The notes under the pieces: generated by a model
Database searches by the model: none
Told to the model about the DNA's origin: nothing
Seen by the model: only the letters and a program-made list of their open reading frames with translations
Source of the DNA: Paramacrobiotus metropolitanus
Taxonomy: Eukaryota; Tardigrada; Eutardigrada; Parachela; Macrobiotidae
Length of the DNA stretch: 64,000 nucleotides
Assembly (NCBI RefSeq): GCF_019649055.1
Contig: NW_026570286.1
Coordinates: 558,001 to 622,000, forward strand
Direction of reading: 5' to 3'
Position numbers and translations under genes: made by a program
In this document: positions 25,649 through 37,500 of the stretch, piece after piece
Layout of the letters: each line of letters opens with the position of its first letter
Position numbering within the stretch: position 1 is the first letter of the stretch

Positions 25649-26867
25649 ATGGCAGACAAAGCCAAGCAGGGCAATGGCGAACCCGATCCTGATATGCTGG
25701 AAGAAGACACCAACTATCGTCCACCAGCACAGAAAGCGCTGGAGGAGATCCTCAATACGGATAAGGAAGACGAGAGCCTGCAAAAATATAAAGCAGCTCT
25801 GCTGGGCAGTGCCGCTGGAGGCCAAGGGATTATCGTTAAACCAGAGGATCCGCGGAAGGTTCTTGTGCAGTCATTGCAGCTGGTGGTGGACGGACGCCCT
25901 GATGTGACGCTCGATCTCACCGGTAATCGTATCTGGATACTTCTTAATTTTTTATAACAAAATAAAATGTTCAACAAAACACTTGGTTCAGTTTTGTGAA
26001 ATGTGCGCCGGTAAATGAAGTATCGATTATTACAATTTTGGCAGATGTTTTTTGAAACGTCATCGTCTCATCATGAATTGGATACTGATTGCAGCCGTGA
26101 TTGATTGAAACATCCCGCTGTATATTAAGTAATGCAGTGTGTGTATAAGGCTGATCTAATGGGAAGATGATTTTATTTATTTGTACAGCTTCGTAATCTG
26201 TACGCTCGGAATTGCTAATCAAATGGACCTCTTCGCTTTTGTAGACATCAATAACGTCAAGGGAACGAAGTTTGTCATGAAGGAGGGCGTTCACTATCGG
26301 TTGCGCATTAATTTCTACGTTCAACGGGAAATTGTAGCCGGATTGAAGTATGTCCAAAAAGTCCAGCGGATGAACGTGCCTTGTAAGTGAAATTAATACA
26401 AAAATTATGCAGACTTGGTTTTCGATTGAAACCGCGCACACAGCACTCACTGCTAGTCTGTTTTTTCGAAGTTTTTAAAGCATGTAATAAACTGATAATT
26501 GTTTCACAAAGATTATGGAGACTGGGCAGAAACAAAAAATGGTTCTTAATTTCTTATTCAGTTTGCTTGAATTTTTCTAGCCAAAGGAACATTTTTAAAA
26601 TATATTCGCGTTTTGTAATATTTATTATCGTCGTGAATTAGTGAGTCTAGCGGTTGTTTTCGTGCATTTTTAGTGGAGAAGACGACACACATGGTGGGCA
26701 GCTATCCTCCAGCGGCGACGATGCACAGCTTCCAGACGCCACTGGAAGAAGCCCCCAGCGGCATGATGGCACGCGGCAGCTACAGCATCAAATCGCTCTT
26801 CACGGACGACGACAAGAATGAACATCTGAAATGGGAATGGACGCTGGAGATTAAGAAGGACTGGTGA
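25649..26867 (+). CDS. RhoGDI: Rho GDP-dissociation inhibitor (RhoGDI)
   Basis: Three exons, 25649-25922, 26245-26382 and 26674-26867, total 201 residues, the usual length for the family. All junctions are phase 1 and fit. The N-terminal regulatory arm holds the acidic [17 protein letters not shown] segment, which in known RhoGDIs folds onto the switch regions of Rho GTPases. The immunoglobulin-like domain follows, with [24 protein letters not shown], the hallmark MVGSYPP, and [14 protein letters not shown], ending [11 protein letters not shown]. The protein extracts prenylated Rho, Rac and Cdc42 from membranes, buries the geranylgeranyl group and holds the GTPase inactive in the cytosol. I chose the ATG at 25649 because it opens the canonical MADK-type start; the frame also runs upstream, but without Met. 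A TATATAA string lies only about 35 bp upstream, so the 5' leader must be very short or initiation lies elsewhere. Confidence 0.96.
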
Positions 26868-27880
26868 GAACGGCGCATTCGGTTGGCCTTCATTTTGGGT
26901 CGTTTCCGGTTTCTACCTTCTTTTAGCATGGCAGGATTGTTAGCGCGTCCAGTGAATCCCTCCCATCAAAAGTTCAAGGTTTGACGGTGAATGCGTTCTT
27001 CGCGTCCGTTAGTTTGTTTTTTGAAAAATGGTGCTTGTTGTTAGCTTGATTATATGGTTAGTTCCGTATTCCGCCTTTTGTACTTAGCCTGCGTCGTTTT
27101 GTGATTGGTTTTAACAGTTTTTTGCAGAGTTATTTTGTAATTTTGACATACTAGTGCAAAGTATTCATCGCGGAAACTTCGTTATTGTTTTACATGTTTT
27201 ATTTAATTGCTGTTTTGAACAAGAATAAAATTCTGGTTAACATTTACTGGAAGTCTGGATGTACATATTCACAAGATGTCTTATTCGTAGCTGTGATGGG
27301 AGCAAAGCAAGCCTGTAATTAGGGTAAATGGTAATCAAGTTAAATACTTGGCTCACAAAACGCAGATTTGAGGGATTGATTAATTTACTTAATGGACGTG
27401 GAATTAGGATGGAATGGAATTTTGTGGTGCTTTAGTGATTACTTTTTAATACTCGCATCGCGACATACATAGGTAGTTCAAAATGTTAGAGGCAGAAATA
27501 CAGTATGTATTGTACATTGTACCTGTATTTCACGCAACCGGCATGTGGCATGAGCGCCAATTTATCATTTATCCGAATCGATTATCCATAGCTCCAGCCT
27601 CCAGGTGATCTGGATCATAGAGAATCTCCGGGAATCGGGATCGATTAGCCTCGATGCATCACTCTGGCGTGCATTCCGTGGCTTCCATTGCCTCCCAGCA
27701 ATTCAGGATTCTGCAGATTATTCGTACAGATACAAGTAGATGCATATTACACTGTTGACGCTTGCTCATGAGCGGACTGCGAACATGATCGGAAACTCCT
27801 ACAGCTTACCGAAACGAAAATGCGAAATAGATCAGTTATTTTAAATTGTGCAGTCTTGCGGCATTAATGGCTAGAAAACA
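26868..27880. other. RhoGDI 3' region and tectonic 5' region
   Basis: AT-rich, with no coding frame of protein character. The first part should be RhoGDI 3' untranslated sequence. No clear promoter element for tectonic was identified. Confidence 0.4.
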
Positions 27881-30791
27881 ATGATGCGGCTAAACTTATT
27901 GTGGCGGAGAACAGCACTTTGTTTTATGCAGATATTTAGCGGGTTGTCGTTAACCACGCATATCGTGATTGTTACATGTCAAATGAACCTGGAAAACCAC
28001 AATGCCATCTTGAATTTTACTTCTTTTGGCAGTGGGAGTTCAGAAGGAAATCGCTCGCAACTTTACGAGGATCAGACATTAGGTAAGTGCGATAACATGG
28101 GTACACCGAATAAAATACAGCTAATAGCTGCTGCAAACTTGCATTTCGATTGACCATACAAATACTAAATACATGTTTTTAATATTAGGTGCGGTCAAAG
28201 AAATCGCTGAGTTTAACGGTAGGGTGGGATCTGCGCAGTCTGCTAACGATACTCTTTTGGACGCTCCGTCCTCACGGAACGGAAGTCTGAACGCGACGGA
28301 TTCTGGTGTCGTAAACAATACGACGGTATACAACATTAACAATACCATCGCGTCGACTATGGCGCCAACTTCCGCTACCACAACTGTGTCCACAACGACC
28401 ACAACCAGCCCACCGATTCGACAAGTTTACTATGGTGAGTTTACCCGTTTCAACGCTCTAGCCAGGAGCTACCGTTTAATTTCTTTTTCGATAAAATTTT
28501 GCGGCAGGTTTCGCCAACTGCACATGCGATCTCGTGGACCAACATGTGCGACACGGATTGCTGTTGCGATAGTGACTGCAGTAACGCCGACCTGAAGTAT
28601 TTTACGTCCTGCAACGAGAATTTCCCTCCTGGCACGTCTCCGTAAGATCTCCTGCAAATGCGTGTTTTTTGCAAAAAAAATTGAATTTTTGTTCAGCAAG
28701 ATTTTTTTAAATCGTACAGGTATCAGAGTGAATCGTGCTTTGCGAGTAACTGGCTGATGCGCAATGCATCTTCCGCTCGGACATACTACCAAACACCGAG
28801 CACTTTGTGCCTTGTGTATGACAACAGTAAGCCACCAGTCGCTGTGTATTCATGTGCGTCTTCTATGAAATATTGGTCAAAATTTTTGTTAAATCTTTTA
28901 ACAGATCCACAGCGCCTTTTTTACTCCACATCAACAAATGCTGTCGATGTAACCGCATTCAACAACGCAAAACGTGACACCGGCAACAACGCCAATATTA
29001 TTTCTCAATCCACCGGGGCATCGGAATTTCAGGAGATAGCGGATCTTGGGAGCCGAACGCCGCTTATTTATCGCGTAAGAATATTGGCTGGTATATTCAA
29101 TCGCAAAAGCTATCAAAATCGAAAACTGCTAGTTACACTTTTTAAAAATTTTCACAAATTAGCGCAGCTTTTAAAATAGTCTGGCGATCCTGTTTTCATT
29201 TTGGATGGAGAAGATATGGGTAATTTGGATAAACTGCGCATCCCGGCATCTACCGGCTTTTCCACCACGTGTTCGGCGTTGTCGACAATAAGTACGCAAC
29301 TGAAAAACATTTTGTTGATCGCCCTTCTTGATATTCACCTATACATAGAGTTCATGAAAGACACAGACGGCGCTTGTTGGCGCACATTCTCCGATTTATC
29401 CTCAGAATGCTCCAGCAACCCGTTTCTCAACATCAGCACATATCTCAAGGCGGTAGTGATAACCAACCCACCGGAAGCGTTTGCTATGGTCAATCGCAGC
29501 ACCGGTTCCTTCACACCGTTCCGGCTGGATCCGAGTGTGCTGCTGACCCTGTATGCACCCATCCAGTTGATGGCTATTCAACGTCGTGATATGGACGGCA
29601 CACACCAGGCGTTTGCCTTTGATCCCCATCAGCTGGAACCTTTCAGTCCGGCGTACGCGGCCGACACGGACACATGTGCGAACGCTGTGACCAACGTGGA
29701 ATACACCATACGGCACAATGCATCGTCCATTACTGCAGCGGAGGTCACGGTCACATTGGCCACGATCAATGCGTCCGATAATGGGTTTGCGCAGAGTTTT
29801 CGGATCCGATTTAGTTCGGTTGCGAACCTGTCAGGCAAAACTCCTATAAAACGCAGCGGAAATCCAGGTGACAAATTTTCCTGTAGCCTGGTAATAATTC
29901 CGATGTTTTAAGAAAAAATTGTTCGTTTTGTAGGATATCTGGACGGTACACCGGTATTGGTGGCGTACCGAAACGAACAGAACACTGTTATTCTGTCCAC
30001 GCTGAAGATTCCCCGTTTCAGTGCCTCCAGCGAGTGCGGAGATCATGGAAATGATGTGGTATTCGGAGAAAATGTTCAGATGTCATGTTTGTTGTACGTT
30101 AACATTTCCGATCCGTCGGAAGCGTGTCAAAGGTTACAATCGCAAATCGTGGACGCTATGAAAGTGGACAGCGACTGGCCGTTTGCTGTCTCTGGTTACG
30201 GAAATGCCACAGAGTATGATGTTAACCAAATAAACTGGACGCCGGTGCAGATGGTCGACGAAACTGATGCGACCAACACACACACTAAAGTGAGTGGAAA
30301 ACACGAGTTCGTCGAATTTCGTTGCATCGATACTTCACAGTTTCCGTACGATGCATCGTGCAGACATTAATAAAATTAATATTTCCTGCAGTTTTTGGCT
30401 CCAAATGCTTGCAAAAATATCGCAACCGGATTAAGCATTGAGATATTGTATTCAAAAGTGGGATTTTTGGAAAATCCGCAGCCTAAAATTACGGGACTGT
30501 TGTACCGGTTGGAAAACGTTCGGGACATTAAATTAGAGGTGTGTTTGGATTTTCCTTCCCGGTGAAACTACCAAATGTGTTAAGTTTTATTATTGAATGT
30601 GCTAATCATCTGTAATTTTCCATTGTATTTAGGCACCGCTCTATCAAACTGCATCTCGAAACGGATTGATATCGTTGGAAATTCAATTTTCGGCGACCTT
30701 TAGAGATCTCACACAGGAAGCAGTCGATTTACAGAAAGTTCAGCAGCCTTCCTATAGACTCCTACCGTATGATTTCCTGTCGCCGTTTTAA
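27881..30791 (+). CDS. tctn: Tectonic family protein (ciliary transition zone), one frame break in exon 3
   Basis: Ten exons: 27881-28082, 28189-28434, 28508-28641, 28720-28826, 28905-29074, 29180-29291, 29349-29867, 29934-30289, 30392-30538, 30633-30791. The product is about 716 residues. It starts with a signal peptide, then an Asn-glycosylation-rich region and a Thr/Ser linker (TTVSTTTTTSPP). The tectonic signature follows: CTCDL...CDTDCCCDSDC, GDPV, a Cys-containing domain, then the P-G-Y-L-D-G-T-P-V element at the exon 7/8 junction, and the typical LPYDFLSPF C-terminus. Tectonics sit in the transition-zone (MKS/B9) complex and control ciliary membrane composition and Hedgehog signalling. 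Exon 3 has one base too many near 28540: CTCDL is in the frame of the incoming splice, while CDTDCCC and the outgoing splice are in the next. The intron at 29292-29348 is inferred; the frame also reads through it. Confidence 0.92.
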
Positions 30792-31568
30792 GCTTGACTT
30801 GTAGTCTTTTTTTGTGATATTACGTTCGAAGTGTGCTCAGTTGGAGTGACTTTTGACGTTTTGACTTATTACGCCGCAGGTTGCTGTATATTTCTGTCAT
30901 CGAGTAAAAAGGAACTGAAATTTCGCTAAAGCGACACCTCGTGGCGGTTGTGTTTGCGGTAATTGACTGATTACGCAGCCGCTAAAGAGCCTGTTGTGCA
31001 AACATTGCTTTTACCATGCTTAATTGCTTAAGTGGCAGCCATTTGAATACATAATATTTAATAATTATGATGGTGTCCAACAATTTTTAACGGGCTTCGG
31101 TTATTGCAAAAAAAAAATTCCGGAAAACGGACGACCTGTTTGCGCAATGTGCAATTGTGCATATTCAGTTAAGTAAACCAGCAGCACTGTTTCCATATTT
31201 TTGGGGTTGCCAAGTTTTGGTTGGCTTAGGAAGCGGTGGGCGGACTCGGCCTCGCATGTTTGCTGGCAGTGGTGTTCTCACGCTACTGGTAAACTCGTTT
31301 TATTTGCATAGTGCCGGTATTGCACAGCTTAGACACCATTGGGCTGACTACAGGGAATCTCTAGATTTGGCGCTAGCATCGGCCGGATAAACAACCCACA
31401 CCCCAGACGGGCTCGTAGACACATTTCATAACCCAGCATTTCAAAAACGGATGGTGAGGAAAATTTTTCCATCGTCAAAAACAATCAGCCCAGCCATTAT
31501 CTTTGACTATCCGTTGACCACTGGCATTTGTTTTATCTTTGCCCAAATAATACCCAGATCATTCCACC
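30792..31568. other. Intergenic region between tectonic and alpha-spectrin
   Basis: No recognisable gene. The 77-codon open frame at 31157-31390 has no ATG-supported protein features and no motif. The sequence just before 31569 (ttccaccATGG) is a good Kozak context for the spectrin start. Confidence 0.45.
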
Positions 31569-34500
31569 ATGGCCAGTGGTGATCCGACAGCTGGCCAGCG
31601 TGAAATCCGTATTCTGGAGACGGTCGACGACATTCAAGTTCGTCGTCATGAAGTTCTCTCCCATTATGAGGATTTTAAGAAGGAAACCATCCACAAGCGC
31701 CATAAATTAGAGGATTCTCTGCGCTATCAGTACTTCCGTAGAGATGCCAATGATTTGGAATCTTGGTTGTACGAGAAGCTGCAAGCAGCCAGCGATGAAT
31801 CCTACACGAAAGATTCTACCAATCTGCAGGCCAAGATCCAGAAGCATCAAGCATTCGAAGCGGAAGTGCAAGCCCATCATAATATTCTTCTGCAGTTGGA
31901 TAATGAAGGGAAAAAAATGATTGACACTCGCCATTTTGCAGCGGATAACATCGCGGTAAATTGCAAAATTTTTTAATAATTTTATGCAGTAATAAACTTT
32001 TCAACGTGGCCCAGCAGTGTTTTCCCTGTAGTTAAGTATGAAGAACCCATCCACGATACAAGAACCTAGCCTTGTCCAAACAAATTTCAGATTCTAAACT
32101 TAGAATTATAAGAATTATATAAGAATTTTTACAGTTTGCAGTTTTTGCATTTTAGTTTTATCTTGCTATCAGCTAGACCCAAAAATGAATGTATTAGCTG
32201 TAATTGGGGTAACAAAATAACGATTAAAATGTGGATTGTTGTAAAAATCATATCCAGTACAAATGATGTATGATTTGTGAAAACTTGTAATAACATTATA
32301 ACAGTGTAAACACAGTATTAAACAGTGATGGTTGTGATAATTTTTAATTTTATGCATTTTGAATTTGTGTTGGTTTTAAAACTTATTGTGATTTTTATGA
32401 GCAGGTTTTGCTTGATAAAATATGAAATTAAGAGTTTGTCAAAAGGAAATTCGCTGTTTTGATTGTCTGTTGACAGCTTCCTTTTCATATTTGGAGTTCT
32501 TTCTTCATTTCGTAGTTTCAACAATTTCAAGGTTGCGCCCGGGGCTGTAGAATTGCAAGTGTAGACACTTTGCCAGACATCGGCCTATAAAAATATGATA
32601 CAAACAAAAGTTATAATTACATTCGCAACATAGCCGGCGTTCGATCGGTTCCTTGCTTAATGGCCCAATTAAAGTTAGCGTAACTTACAAATGCTGATTA
32701 AAAATTTGAAAAAATAGTTTGGTCGGCGGTTTAGGAATTTAACAAAAAGGGAAAATTACAATCATGAATGTACGAATGTAGCACTCACGCATAATGAGCA
32801 TTATGAATTACTTATAGTCTATAGATATTTAAGCGGTTTTTTCCATAAATACGAGTAGATCCATTGGGGATGTGTCATGTGAATGATTGTGTCATATATG
32901 CGTTTATGTTATTTCTTGCAGAGTTACAGTAATAAACCTGAAGTGATTTTGGTATTAAATAAAAAATTACTAAAAAATGGGTTTGATGGCATTTTTGTGC
33001 GATTGCAGAAACGGCTGGAGGAGCTGCACCGGTTGTGGGATTTGCTGCTGCAAAAGCTCCGTGAACGCCGCTTTCGTCTGGAACAGGCCCAAAAACTCGT
33101 GGAATTTATGCGTCAGTATGAAGATATGATGTTTTGGATTCGTGACCGAGAGGCGTTTCTCTCTGCGGACGATGTTGGCCGCGATTTAGAGCATGTCGAG
33201 GCCATGCAGCGCAAATTTGAAGATTTCCAAAAGGTATTCAAAAAAATTACTAAACTTAGCGTGGGAATTTTTATTTTTCAGGCAATAATCGTGAATACCT
33301 TAGTAGAGCGATTGAAGCATTTTTTCGTGTTGCGGCATAAACCATAATGAGATTTCTTCAGTTTTTTTTCTAGTATGTGCCTATAATTTATAAATTATTT
33401 ATGTATATGCAGAATTTTGACTGCTGTTTTACAACAATCAACTTAAAAGCTTAGGTCAGTTTGGTACTGTTAAATATTTAATTACATTTCGTATGTTACG
33501 TTTCAAAACTAATTAATTAAGGCTGTTTAATGGACGCAGGAAGAAATAACGTTTCGTACAATTTGTGGAAATATATTAGCAAGATAGTTTCCGGTAGGCG
33601 ATATCCAGAATTTCGCTGAGGCTTGGCCGTGATGTATTAGTCATATTTGGCAATCGTTGCGGTTTATCAGTTATCGCATTGCAGTTTACATTTTGCTCGA
33701 GAGATCGCTATAGAACCTTGCTATCTCTTGCCGGGTAAATGCGAACTTTACACCCATGATGCATTCTCTACAGGATATGGCTTCACAAGAGCATCGTGTG
33801 CACGATATCGTGGCACTGGCCAATCGGCTCATACAAGAGGAGCACCCCGACCGAACACTGATCGATGAACGCCGGACAACATTGCTTGACAGCTGGAATC
33901 GCTTGCGTGAGCTCAGTCGGCGCAAACAGGAGAGACTGTTCGGCGCGCAGGAAATTCAGCGTTTCAACCGGTATGGTTTATTACGTAGGCGAGAATGGGG
34001 GATGTAAAGAGGACAGACAACCAGTAGGCCAGACTATAAACATAAATTCTGGTTTCACAGCGGCCGTAAAAGCTAATTCAGCAACGGAATCGATGAGCTG
34101 TGCAGCAGAAATTGAAATGCGTACGAGGGTAGTCAGCGTACGCAGTGTGCAGGATGCAACTTGTGCAGCATTTTGTTGGTGAAATAATTTCGTTTGAAAA
34201 GGCATAATTATTTTAAAATATGTACGAATTACGGCATATTAAGATAAACGGCATTTTAAAATACGTGTTACGTCGATATAATAAAATAAATTTGCAAAAA
34301 AAAGCATTAGCCACATTAGTTCGTTGAGAAATTTATAACATAGGTTTGGAATCGGTATCATTGAAATACAACAATCACAAAAAATAGTTAATTGCTACAT
34401 ATCCTTCAGTTTAAAGTTTGTTCCCATTTTTCGACCTGATAATTAATTTTTTCGTCGCTTTGAATTTGAAATTTTGAAATTAAATTTTTGGACGATTTTG

Positions 34501-37500
34501 TGCTGACAGGGTGCGTTTCAAAGTGGCGCCTGTGTTTTCGCAATGCGGCTGATATGTTCTACAATCGAATGGAAACGCCGACTCAGCGCATTCCTATATA
34601 ATAGACCGTAACTTGCCCAGATAGGATTATCGAGCGCTGTATTCGTATTGGTTTGTTTGGCCCTGATTTATTGAAGATTTATCACAGCACGGAATAATAG
34701 GGTACAATGAGTTGTTTCGTAACACTAGGGACGCCGATGAGGCACTGGCGTGGATTACCGAGAAAGAATTGCCAGTTCAGTCGGAGGATTTTGGAAAGGA
34801 TTTGCCTAGCGTGCAGGGCTTGCAGCGGAAACATGATGCTGTGGAGCGAGATTTGCACGCACTGAAGGAAAAAGTATGTCACAAAATAGCATAAAATATA
34901 GATATTACATTTTCGTGCAAAAAATATGCTGCATTTAAATAAGCGTTGTGATTCAATTCGCTTAGCCGCTATTTACTTTTCTGTGGTGGATGTAATTGGT
35001 AGCATAACGAAAATGATAAATGAGCCCTACTCTAGCTCTCTTGGATTTAGTAAATCATTGTGCATACATATCTCGTTAATCTGATAGGTGGAAATTTTAC
35101 GGGAAGAGGCTAATCGCCAAAAACAATTGCACCCCGATCATACTTCCCATATTGACGAGAAGTTGACGGAACTGATCCGTCGTTGGGAAAATTTGAACCA
35201 TAATGCGCAGCATCGCCGGCAGCGTCTGGAGGACTCTTACCACGTCCATCGCTTCTTGTCTGATTATCGCGACCTGATTTCCTGGATTCACGACATCAAA
35301 GCTATCATTAAAGCTGACGAATTGGCCAAAGATGTACCAGGCGCGGAATCCCTGCTGGAACGACATAATGAGCACAAAACGGAGATTGATGCGCACGAGG
35401 ATTCTTACAACAGTGCTGTTCACTCCGGCGAGCGGCTGATCCAGTCCGGACATCATGCCGCTGATGACATTCGCGATAAGGTATGTTATTTATATTTTTT
35501 CACCAGTTTGCAGCAGTGTAAGCACGATGGTTGACAACATCATTGGTTAATCCATATTTGACAGTTGTTGGTAAAATTGTAAAATGTCTTTGATGAAAAA
35601 TTGATGTTTTACTTACGTTCGTATTTTGCGATTGACCGTTTTGTTCAGTTGTTTGACCTAACAGAGAAATACGATGAATTAATTCACTGTTTTTAGTTGA
35701 CTAATTTGCGGGAGGAATGGAGCACACTGAACGTACTGTGGCAGGAGCGCCGCATTCTTTTCGAACAGTGCATGGATTTGCAGCTGTTCTATCGCGACAC
35801 GGAACAAGCAGAAACTTGGTTGGCTAAACAGGAATCGTTCTTGTCCAAACCCGATCTGGGTGATTCGCTGGATGATGTGGAATCACTTTTGAAGAAGCAT
35901 GAAGATTTCGAAAAGTCCTTGACTTCTCAGGAGACGAAATTCCAGGCGCTGGATGATTTCGCCATCAAGCTGATTGAAGCTCAGCATTATGCTGCCGATG
36001 AAATTAGCTCCCGACGCACGGCACTTTTGGAGCGCCGCGAAGCTCTGCTGGAACGCGCTGCAAAGCGCCGTCAGAAGCTGGATGAAGGTCAGGGTGTGCA
36101 GCACTTCTTGCGCGATTCCGATGAAGCTAAGGCATGGATTAACGAAAAGATCAAAGTGGCATCCGATGAAAGCTATTTGGACCCGACTAATTTGACCGGA
36201 AAACTGCAGAAGCATCAGACTTTTGAACAAGAGCTGAAGGTATTGCATAAATTAAAAAAAAGTGATAAGGCTGACGCTATTCTGTACGCGTTTTAGGCTA
36301 CACAGCATCGCATCCAGCAGATCAATAACCAGGGCGAAGCGCTGATTAACAGTGGACAGTCCCCGGATCAAGTACGCCGCAATCTCGATGACCTGAACGC
36401 AGCCTGGGATGCATTGGTGCGTGCCGCGCGCCACAAGGGCGCCCGTTTGGAAGACGCCAATAAAGGTCAGGGCTTCCATCGCGATGTGGACGATGTCGAA
36501 ATGTGGTTGACGGAAGTCGAAGCGCAGTTGGCGTCGGAGGATTATGGCAAGGATTCGGCGTCTGTCCAGAATCTGATCAAGAAGAATGACCTCTTGGAAC
36601 AGGATATCTTGGCCCATCAGGATCGTATTAACCATATTTCGGATTCGGCCGACCGTTTGATTGAAGCCGAACATTTTGACCAGAGTAATATTCTGGTGAA
36701 GCGCGATCATATGCGCAAGCGTTTCGAAAATCTGCGGGTAAGGTGCTGTAATGATTGCATTTTTTTTAGCTACTGTACTCGTATCCTACATTATTGTTAT
36801 GGGGTTTTGTGTAGGAACCAATTCTACGTCGCCGAGCGCGTTTGGAAGACTCGCTGAAGCTGCACCGCGTGTATCGTGATATTGATGACGAAGAGGCATG
36901 GATTCGCGACAAAGAGCCGATTGTGTCTTCACAGAATCGCGGTCGCGATTTGATGGGCGTGCAAAATCTGATTAAGAAACATCATGGTGTCATGAACGAA
37001 ATCCAATCCCACGAGCCCCATGTCGAGCAAGTGGCGCGCTCTGCTGACGATTTAGTTGACCAGGGTCATTTCGCCGCGGCTGAAATCCGCGATCGCCGTA
37101 ATGAACTGGTGGAACACTGGAATTTGCTGAAATCCAAGGCGGCTCAACGTCGACAGGATCTGGAAGATTCGCTGCAGGCGCATCAGTACTTTGCAGATGC
37201 CAATGAGGCTGAGAGTTGGCTGCGAGAAAAGGAGCCACTGGTAGCCAGTCGGGATATCGGACGCGATGAAGATTCCGCGGAAGCGGCGCTGAAGAAGCAC
37301 GAAGCTGTCATGGCGGACTTGGCCGCGTTTAGATCGACTATTGACGCGCTGCGACAACAAGCCGAAGCGTGCAAGGTATAGTACAGAATACAGACAGATC
37401 CTACAGCTTGAAAAAGAGACACATATTGAAATGGGATCTTTTTACTTTGTAGCAACGGGATATTCCGGTCATGCTGCCATATGGAAAAGAGGTTGCGATG

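Noticed and set aside
29292-29348. Reading tectonic exons 6 and 7 as one continuous exon
   Set aside because: The frame is open, but the read-through would add a hydrophobic stretch out of place in tectonic, and good GT and AG sites in matching phase bound a 57-nt intron, typical of this locus.
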